Source: a virus
Strand: one strand, 5' to 3'
IMG/VR virus record: IMGVR_UViG_3300034105_001835
Location: 1-23,941 of that record
Length of the DNA stretch: 23,941 nt
The translations under genes were made by a program, and so were the position numbers. Below the pieces are notes generated by a model. It saw nothing but the letters and a program-made list of their open reading frames with translations. It did not search any database and was not told the DNA's origin. Of the stretch, positions 20,370-23,941 are shown in pieces; the stretch's first letter is position 1; each line of letters begins with the position of its first letter.

Positions 20370-21242
20370 TTAATGTTTAATAATTCTGTTGTCTTTTCTG
20401 TTTTCTTCAACATACATTTTTCTGTATTGTGTCCAGCCTACAAAGTTACCAGAAATTGTATCTCCTGATGCAGCTTGTGCACAATGCTCAAATGGTGACA
20501 TATGCCCTGATTGCAAAAGCTGATCATGTAATGTTACATCAGCCTCATAATCATCTTTACCTTCAAAGTTAAGATAAGATACTCTTGCACATCTTGCAGT
20601 AGCAACTTCTACCATTGCACTTTGAAGTACAGCATAAGGAATGATATCACTTTCTGAAAGCATTTTGCGTATTCTTGTTTGATCAAGCGTATCACCAAAT
20701 GGAATATGCCATTCACCTATTTTAAGTAAACTAGGCGTAGAAGCATTTAAAGCTTCAAGTATTTTTACAGCTGCTGCCTGAATATGAATTTCTGCATCTT
20801 GATGATTTCTCAATGCCATGAAGTTTTCCCATTCAGTTGCAGTGATTAACACAGTATGATACATAAAAGGTTCTAATACTCTATTGCATAACTGTTTTGT
20901 CACACCTTTTTCATGTAAAGATTTTGCTCTATATAAAGCGTAGTCTCTAGCACCAAGCCATTCTTCCATGATACCATTCATTTTTACTTCTGCTTCAGTA
21001 AAATACTCAGTACCTTGCATTCCTTTGTGATCTTTTTGAAAAGCTATTGGAATAAAAGGGTTTTCTTCTACCATTTTTGCCATTTTCTTAGCTGGAATAG
21101 CTCTGCTACTAGCACTGTTTTTAGACAATGCTCTATGAGTATTTAACTCTGCCAATACAATTCTAGGTATAACAACAATCAATGATGTTATCCTATTTCC
21201 TGACTCATTAATTGAGTCTGCTACTACTTTTGCACTAATCAT
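20370..21242 (-). CDS. thyX: Flavin-dependent thymidylate synthase (divergent, long ThyX)
   Basis: Makes dTMP from dUMP with methylene-tetrahydrofolate, FAD and NADPH. The ThyX signature appears as THRALSKNSASSRA (35-48) where the classical form is RHRxxSxNexSxRY; the His-Arg, the first Ser and the SSR end are kept. ThyX-like residues follow at RVLEPFMYHTVLITATEWEN (with His and Glu of the flavin site region) and QDAEIHIQ. At 290 aa it is longer than the 220-250 of cellular ThyX; the long form with 'LNTHR..SKNSASSRAIP' is known from phages. Its ATG overlaps the small upstream gene by 4 nt. It works with dUTPase (dUMP supply) and dNMP kinase (dTMP to dTDP). Confidence 0.88.
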   Translation of the reverse strand: MISAKVVADSINESGNRITSLIVVIPRIVLAELNTHRALSKNSASSRAIPAKKMAKMVEENPFIPIAFQKDHKGMQGTEYFTEAEVKMNGIMEEWLGARDYALYRAKSLHEKGVTKQLCNRVLEPFMYHTVLITATEWENFMALRNHQDAEIHIQAAAVKILEALNASTPSLLKIGEWHIPFGDTLDQTRIRKMLSESDIIPYAVLQSAMVEVATARCARVSYLNFEGKDDYEADVTLHDQLLQSGHMSPFEHCAQAASGDTISGNFVGWTQYRKMYVEENRKDNRIIKH

Positions 21243-21415
21243 ACTACTCTAAAAATACAATATTCAACAATTTTGTCCCATCTACCATGTGGGTCACATT
21301 CCTCTTCATGACTATAGATTGCAATTACTCTTTGTATTTGCTCATCAGTCAATTTAATTTTAATCTTAGATGCTACTAACTGAACATCTAATTCTGATAC
21401 TGTACATACTGCCAT
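21239..21415 (-). CDS. Small protein, 58 aa, upstream of thyX
   Basis: ATG 21413-21415 shares one base with the upstream TAA (TAATG), and the TGA overlaps the thyX ATG (ATGA), so both ends lock into the operon. The protein begins MAVCTVSELDVQLVASKIKI, then KLTDEQIQRVIAIYSHEEEC and DPHGRWDKIVEYCIFRVV. The pattern 'lt..qi..v...Y...e..DP...W..IVE..I' is, from memory, common to small phage proteins of unknown function across many host groups. It is a two-helix protein with a short C-terminal strand. I am confident in the gene, not in any role. Confidence 0.78.
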   Translation of the reverse strand: MAVCTVSELDVQLVASKIKIKLTDEQIQRVIAIYSHEEECDPHGRWDKIVEYCIFRVV

Positions 21416-21510
21416 TACAATCTAGATATTACTAAATAATTTGCATACGCCTTTTCATATGATGTAGCCCATATTCTGTAGCCATCAATCTCAAATAATT
21501 GTTTCTTCAT
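21415..21510 (-). CDS. Very small protein, 31 aa
   Basis: ATG 21508-21510 lies inside the end of the upstream gene (20-nt overlap), and TAA 21415-21417 shares one base with the next ATG. The protein is MKKQLFEIDGYRIWATSYEK followed by AYANYLVISRL. It has a natural mix of residues, reading 'FeIdGyrIwA.SyekA...Y', which looks like the start of a widespread small phage motif in which a beta hairpin precedes a helix. Both neighbours' spacing supports translation. The function is unknown. Confidence 0.6.
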   Translation of the reverse strand: MKKQLFEIDGYRIWATSYEKAYANYLVISRL

Positions 21511-21883
21511 TTTCTTCTTCTTCAAGTGGAACTTCTACTTCTTCTATTGAAAATTCTATTTCTTCTATTGAAAAGTATTTCTTTTCATAATGAAAAATGT
21601 ATCCATCATTTTCAATAATCTTTAAATGTGTTTCTGTTTCCTCAACAATCTTGTAAGGTTGATTTTGAATCATTACACCTGTGATTGTCTTTTTTGGAAT
21701 AGCAACTCTCATTCTTACTGTTTTTGTAGGGATTGCTTTTTCTTCTACAAGCTGTTCTTCCTCTTCTATAGCTTTGTTTATAGCTTCAGTTGCAGCATTA
21801 CTTCCTTGTGGAACCTCTAAGACTCCCATTGCAGTCAATTCATCTACTAAATTCTCTACAATCTTTTTACTTTTCTTTGCCAT
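21491..21883 (-). CDS. Hypothetical acidic protein with a repeated SIEE motif
   Basis: A 130-aa protein: a basic start (MAKKSKKIVENLVDELTAMG), an acidic helix (ATEAINKAIEEEEQLVEE), a beta-rich core (TVRMRVAIPKKTITGVMI; KIVEETETHLKIIENDGYIF) and an acidic tail. The tail has a short tandem duplication, SIEEIEF then SIEEVEV, visible in the DNA as a repeated 'TTCTTCTATTGAAAA' on the + strand, and ends LEEEENEETII. No family is recognised. The long acidic tail could be a protein-interaction tail. The start overlaps the upstream gene end by 17 nt. Confidence 0.72.
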   Translation of the reverse strand: MAKKSKKIVENLVDELTAMGVLEVPQGSNAATEAINKAIEEEEQLVEEKAIPTKTVRMRVAIPKKTITGVMIQNQPYKIVEETETHLKIIENDGYIFHYEKKYFSIEEIEFSIEEVEVPLEEEENEETII

Positions 21884-22064
21884 GATTTTTAATGTTTAGA
21901 TAGTTATAGTTTCTAATATGTGTAACAGCTTGATGCTTTTCACATAATCCACATGTATCAAGAAAAAAAGTACATACTCTGTTTTCTTTCTTTTGCTCTT
22001 TAGTAAGGTACTTTACCCCACATTTTACACAGACATAGTCTGATTTTCTGTCTTCTTTATTCAT
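21867..22064 (-). CDS. Small zinc-finger-like protein, 65 aa
   Basis: I start at ATG 22062-22064, overlapping the upstream stop by 8 nt; an earlier ATG at 22106 lies inside the upstream gene. The protein has VCVKCGVKYL (C-x2-C), then RVCTFFLDTCGLCEKHQAVT (C, then C-x2-C and His), a rubredoxin- or zinc-ribbon-like layout in which two CxxC pairs are 20-25 residues apart. The C-terminus is basic (RNYNYLNIKNHGKEK). A mini zinc ribbon is likely; a DNA- or RNA-binding role is inference. Confidence 0.7.
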   Translation of the reverse strand: MNKEDRKSDYVCVKCGVKYLTKEQKKENRVCTFFLDTCGLCEKHQAVTHIRNYNYLNIKNHGKEK

Positions 22065-22425
22065 GGAAATAATTTTCAGGGTAAAATACTTCATCATCAT
22101 AGTCATAGAGTTTCTTTTCCTCTAGACTAAGTTCTGAGTAACTTGGTATCACATAACCTGTGATCATTTCTTCTTCTGTACAATACTCTTCATCTTTGGT
22201 TCCTAATTGTAATCTATGAAATTTCAGATCTTTCAATCTTTCTCTTTCCAATTGAATGATAGCTTCTTTACAATAATCATCTCTTTTAGGAGTTCTTTTT
22301 ACAAGAATGAGCATAATAAACAGATATAACTCAGAATTTTTGTCAAGCTTTGAAAGCATGTTTATCAAAGCATTAGTGCTGTATCTGCGATATTTAGTAT
22401 CATACACAGGTTGCTCTTCATTCAT
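22057..22425 (-). CDS. Hypothetical protein, 122 aa
   Basis: A charged protein starting MNEEQPVYDTKYRRYSTNAL, with a hydrophobic helix (SELYLFIMLILVKRT, about residues 32-46), a basic helix (KEAIIQLERERLKDLKFHRL) and an acidic end (LSLEEKKLYDYDDEVFYPEN). The hydrophobic helix is about 12 residues with flanking charges, too short and polar-edged to be called membrane. No family is recognised. Its ATG overlaps the stop of the small zinc-ribbon gene by 4 nt. Confidence 0.7.
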   Translation of the reverse strand: MNEEQPVYDTKYRRYSTNALINMLSKLDKNSELYLFIMLILVKRTPKRDDYCKEAIIQLERERLKDLKFHRLQLGTKDEEYCTEEEMITGYVIPSYSELSLEEKKLYDYDDEVFYPENYFHE

Positions 22426-22529
22426 GTCACCTTTTTAAGTTTACCACAATCTATACATATTTGATGACCAAGAGTTGTACTTGATATGTATGTATGTTTA
22501 CAAAACATTTGCTTAATCTTTTTCCACAT
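22422..22529 (-). CDS. Mini zinc-ribbon protein, 35 aa
   Basis: ATG 22527-22529 to TGA 22422-22424, the latter overlapping the next ATG by 4 nt (ATGA); the start overlaps the upstream stop by 17 nt. The protein, MWKKIKQMFCKHTYISSTTL then GHQICIDCGKLKKVT, has C10-x-H12 and C25-x2-C28, a two-knuckle metal site. Tiny 'CKH..........C..CGK' proteins of this type are frequent in phage genomes and easily missed. Function unknown; probably nucleic-acid or protein binding. Confidence 0.65.
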   Translation of the reverse strand: MWKKIKQMFCKHTYISSTTLGHQICIDCGKLKKVT

Positions 22530-22659
22530 TTTCTTTTAGTTTTAAGTTAATAGCTTTTTCTAAATCTTTGAAGCTAAATCTATGCTTTTCAGGATCATTG
22601 TTAGGTCTTGCAATGTAGTTGTTCCAAACTTCTACTGCTATTTCATGTGCTGTGTCCAT
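22513..22659 (-). CDS. Small protein, 48 aa
   Basis: ATG 22657-22659 is 2 nt from the upstream stop, and TAA 22513-22515 lies 17 nt inside the next gene. The protein begins MDTAHEIAVEVWNNYIARPN, has a turn NDPEKHRFSFKDLEKAINLK and ends LKENVEKD. It is a soluble helix-turn-helix-sized protein, mildly acidic at the start. Together with the 35-aa gene it fully occupies the 236 nt between two larger genes. No family is recognised. Confidence 0.62.
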   Translation of the reverse strand: MDTAHEIAVEVWNNYIARPNNDPEKHRFSFKDLEKAINLKLKENVEKD

Positions 22660-22661
22660 AA

Positions 22662-23012
22662 TTATGAAATTTTAAAATTTTCTTCTATTCTCTTGTAAAA
22701 CATTTGGTCAAAAGAGTCTAATTCACAAGCTATTTTACTTGGCATTGATATTTTTATCAAACCATTTTGGTGTCTTGCACTGTAATCTAGTTGTTTATAG
22801 GTCCATTTTGCTCCAAGCATTGCATCTATTGTATTCTTAAAAAATTTAAACAACGCTGTTCTAGGATGCATTTTCTTAGCATACTTCATTTTAAGATCAG
22901 ATACTTTAATCTTAAACTCTTTTGTCTCAGTATCAATCATAATCATTCCTACTGACATCATATCTTCAGGAAAGCTGTTGACTCTGTAACTGATAAATGA
23001 AAAGTAAACCAT
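22662..23012 (-). CDS. Hypothetical protein, 116 aa
   Basis: An alpha/beta protein starting MVYFSFISYRVNSFPEDMMS, with strands VGMIMIDTETKEFKIKVSDL, a basic helix (KMKYAKKMHPRTALFKFFKN) and a helical C-terminal half. The pattern of two strands with a D-T-E-T turn resembles DUF3037-like or other small phage proteins, but I cannot assign it. The start is 1 nt beyond the upstream stop. It is part of the run of small, early-type genes at the right end. Confidence 0.72.
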   Translation of the reverse strand: MVYFSFISYRVNSFPEDMMSVGMIMIDTETKEFKIKVSDLKMKYAKKMHPRTALFKFFKNTIDAMLGAKWTYKQLDYSARHQNGLIKISMPSKIACELDSFDQMFYKRIEENFKIS

Positions 23013-23013
23013 A

Positions 23014-23262
23014 CTACTTAATATTAGTTAAAGGATAACTGTTTAAGATTGAATCTTTGTTTACAGAATTACCAAAATTACCATAGGTTTCAAGTTCAAC
23101 ATCTTCACTTGCTTCTTTCAATGCAGCTTCTACATGAAGTTTAGCAAACTCTACCATTGCTCTTTGTATATCGCCTACATTTACCCAAGTGTCTTTGGAG
23201 TCTAAAACTATGTGATAATACTCTTTGTTTAAAAACTCATCTGCTGTTGGTATCTTTTCCAT
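23014..23262 (-). CDS. Small phage protein, 82 aa, of a repeated local family
   Basis: Starts MEKIPTADEFLNKEYYHIVL, then VNVGDIQRAMVEFAKLHVEA and ALKEASEDVELETYGNFGNS. The line 'iPtAdeFL.k......i..aMveFAkLHVeAALkeAse' is characteristic, from memory, of small proteins repeated in many Bacteroidetes phages; several copies usually stand side by side, as the two genes immediately upstream suggest. It lies 2 nt from its neighbour. The function is unknown; the acidic helices suggest a protein-binding role. Confidence 0.75.
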   Translation of the reverse strand: MEKIPTADEFLNKEYYHIVLDSKDTWVNVGDIQRAMVEFAKLHVEAALKEASEDVELETYGNFGNSVNKDSILNSYPLTNIK

Positions 23263-23264
23263 AA

Positions 23265-23474
23265 CTATTTTTTTTTAAATTGTTCAAACCATCTATCAAA
23301 GTCAGAATCAAAAGACCTGTTTAGTCCATTTTGAAAAGCTTTTTCCATGTCTTCTTTACTATAAACTTGTTGTTGCTTTTCCATTTCTTTGGCTTGTTCA
23401 AGAAGTTCAGGTAAATCTTCTCCTGAAGTTATCCATACTTGCTCAAATAACCATTCTACTGCTGTCTGTTGCAT
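23265..23474 (-). CDS. Small phage protein, 69 aa, of the same local family
   Basis: Starts MQQTAVEWLFEQVWITSGED, continues with LPELLEQAKEMEKQQQVYSK and EDMEKAFQNGLNRSFDSDFD and ends WFEQFKKK. The 'TAVEWL.eQ', 'l.eQAKeMEKqQ' and terminal EQFKKK segments are shared by Bacteroidetes phage small proteins that occur in clusters. The final EQFKKK is identical to the end of the next upstream gene, and the DNA around both stops is nearly the same, which points to local duplication. It has one-base spacing to its neighbour. The function is unknown. Confidence 0.78.
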   Translation of the reverse strand: MQQTAVEWLFEQVWITSGEDLPELLEQAKEMEKQQQVYSKEDMEKAFQNGLNRSFDSDFDRWFEQFKKK

Positions 23475-23475
23475 A

Positions 23476-23700
23476 CTATTTCTTTTTAAATTGTTCAGTT
23501 AAAAGTAAATATTCAGCAGTTAAACCTGTTTCTCTGCTTTTTTCTACTATTGCAATAACTTCTTCCTCACTATACATTCTTTCAGCTTGCCATTTAGCAC
23601 CTGCTAGAAAATCGCACCTTCTTGTTTCAGTTAACTCCCAAATATGAGTACCTGTTGGAATTCTTTTTTCAGCAGCTTCTTCTAATGTTTCTTGTTCCAT
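23476..23700 (-). CDS. Small phage protein, 74 aa, of the same local family
   Basis: Starts MEQETLEEAAEKRIPTGTHI, followed by WELTETRRCDFLAGAKWQAE, RMYSEEEVIAIVEKSRETG and LTAEYLLLTEQFKKK. The segments 'F..GAKWQAERMYSEEEV' and 'VEKSRETGLTAEYLLLTEQFKKK' belong to a family of short helical proteins encountered many times per genome in Bacteroidetes phages and prophages. It shares its last six residues with the gene downstream. Its ATG is 1 nt beyond the stop of the partial gene at the right edge. The function is unknown. Confidence 0.8.
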   Translation of the reverse strand: MEQETLEEAAEKRIPTGTHIWELTETRRCDFLAGAKWQAERMYSEEEVIAIVEKSRETGLTAEYLLLTEQFKKK

Positions 23701-23701
23701 G

Positions 23702-23941
23702 CTATTCTTCTTTAAGGTTTCTTACTTCTAAAACATCATAGTCTTTTACACCACATCTAATGCAATCAGTGAAGTGTGCATCATATTTTGACTGAGTGTA
23801 GTCTTTGTACAAACACCCATTGTTAAAATAAATAGTTGCTTCTTTGTCACCCATTTGATTGTGATAACCTTCTTCAGTACTTATGGTTACATCTTCAACA
23901 TTTCCATCTTGGTAGTAAATCCTGATGTCTTTTTCTTGATT
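23702..23941 (-). CDS. Partial protein with CxxC motif at the right edge
   Basis: The leftward frame is open from the last base of the window to TAG 23702-23704, giving the last 79 residues; the start is outside. Visible parts are a beta-rich domain (KDIRIYYQDGNVEDVTISTE; KEATIYFNNGCLYKDYTQSK) and HFTDCIRCGVKDYDVLEVRN, with a C-x2-C near the end plus an earlier Cys and His. A zinc-knuckle is possible. The TAG stop, 1 nt before the next ATG, is further evidence that TAG is a normal stop codon here. Confidence 0.7.
   Translation of the reverse strand, partial: NQEKDIRIYYQDGNVEDVTISTEEGYHNQMGDKEATIYFNNGCLYKDYTQSKYDAHFTDCIRCGVKDYDVLEVRNLKEE

Noticed and set aside
22057-22425. Membrane span in the 122-aa protein (about residues 33-44)
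   Set aside because: The hydrophobic core is only about 12 residues between charged ends, too short for a confident transmembrane helix.
1-23941. Stop-codon reassignment as found in some crAss-like phages
   Set aside because: Genes end properly at TAA, TGA and TAG (TAG at 9189-9191 and 23702-23704) with overlapping or near-adjacent starts, so the standard bacterial code fits.
1-23941. tRNA genes, CRISPR arrays and insertion sequences
   Set aside because: No cloverleaf-like stretch, no regularly spaced repeats and no transposase or terminal inverted repeats were seen; almost all DNA is coding.

Overview
The window looks like part of a tailed double-stranded DNA bacteriophage genome, most likely a crAss-like phage (Crassvirales) or a related phage of a Bacteroidota host. 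Four things support this. (1) The DNA is very AT-rich and tightly packed, with ATGA and TAATG stop/start overlaps throughout. (2) It carries a complete phage replication set: family B DNA polymerase, DnaB-type helicase, Toprim primase and an SSB-like protein next to a Sak4-like ATPase. It also carries Ung, dUTPase, ThyX and a dNMP kinase. (3) Several upstream gaps hold copies of the Bacteroidetes -7 box (TAnnTTTG), and Shine-Dalgarno sequences are absent; starts are preceded by A-rich leaders. (4) A short rightward block that looks structural meets a long leftward replication block, as in crAss-like genomes. The phage group is inferred; no capsid, portal or terminase gene lies inside the window. 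TAA, TGA and TAG all act as stops, so I see no stop-codon reassignment.

Layout. 1-419 (+): the end of a probable tail or appendage gene and a small gene behind it. 420-530: convergent junction with three hairpins. 529-7588 (-): dNMP kinase, a 58-aa gene, a DUF932-like protein, PolB, two unknowns, a RecE-like PD-(D/E)XK nuclease, a SegE-like GIY-YIG nuclease and the primase. 7607-7645: strong leftward intrinsic terminator. 7658-11612 (-): SSB-like protein, Sak4-like ATPase, an unknown, DnaB helicase and uracil-DNA glycosylase. 11653-12024 (+): one acidic gene, the only rightward gene inside the leftward block, divergent from ung. 12021-14478 (-): NinB-like candidate, SF2 helicase, a basic small protein, a NinG/HNH-like protein and a conserved small protein. 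14534-15541 (-): two small genes and dUTPase. 15542-15715: regulatory gap with a palindrome and a terminator. 15716-18208 (-): a cassette of widespread domains of unknown function (DUF6745-, DUF6878-, DUF6915- and DUF6283-like). 18183-19745 (-): small proteins, including a zincin-like HExxH protein. 19746-19807: inverted repeat overlapping a -7 box. 19808-23941 (-): thyX and a run of small early-type genes, several below 60 aa.

The genes form a DNA-metabolism programme. ThyX, dUTPase and dNMP kinase shape the dNTP pool toward dTTP, and Ung removes uracil from DNA. PolB, the helicase, the primase and SSB make the replisome. The Sak4-like ATPase, RecE-like nuclease, SF2 helicase, GIY-YIG and HNH proteins are a plausible recombination and branch-processing set. 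Six small genes (31-58 aa) were found by reading the gaps between larger ones. The least understood part is the DUF cassette at 15716-18208.
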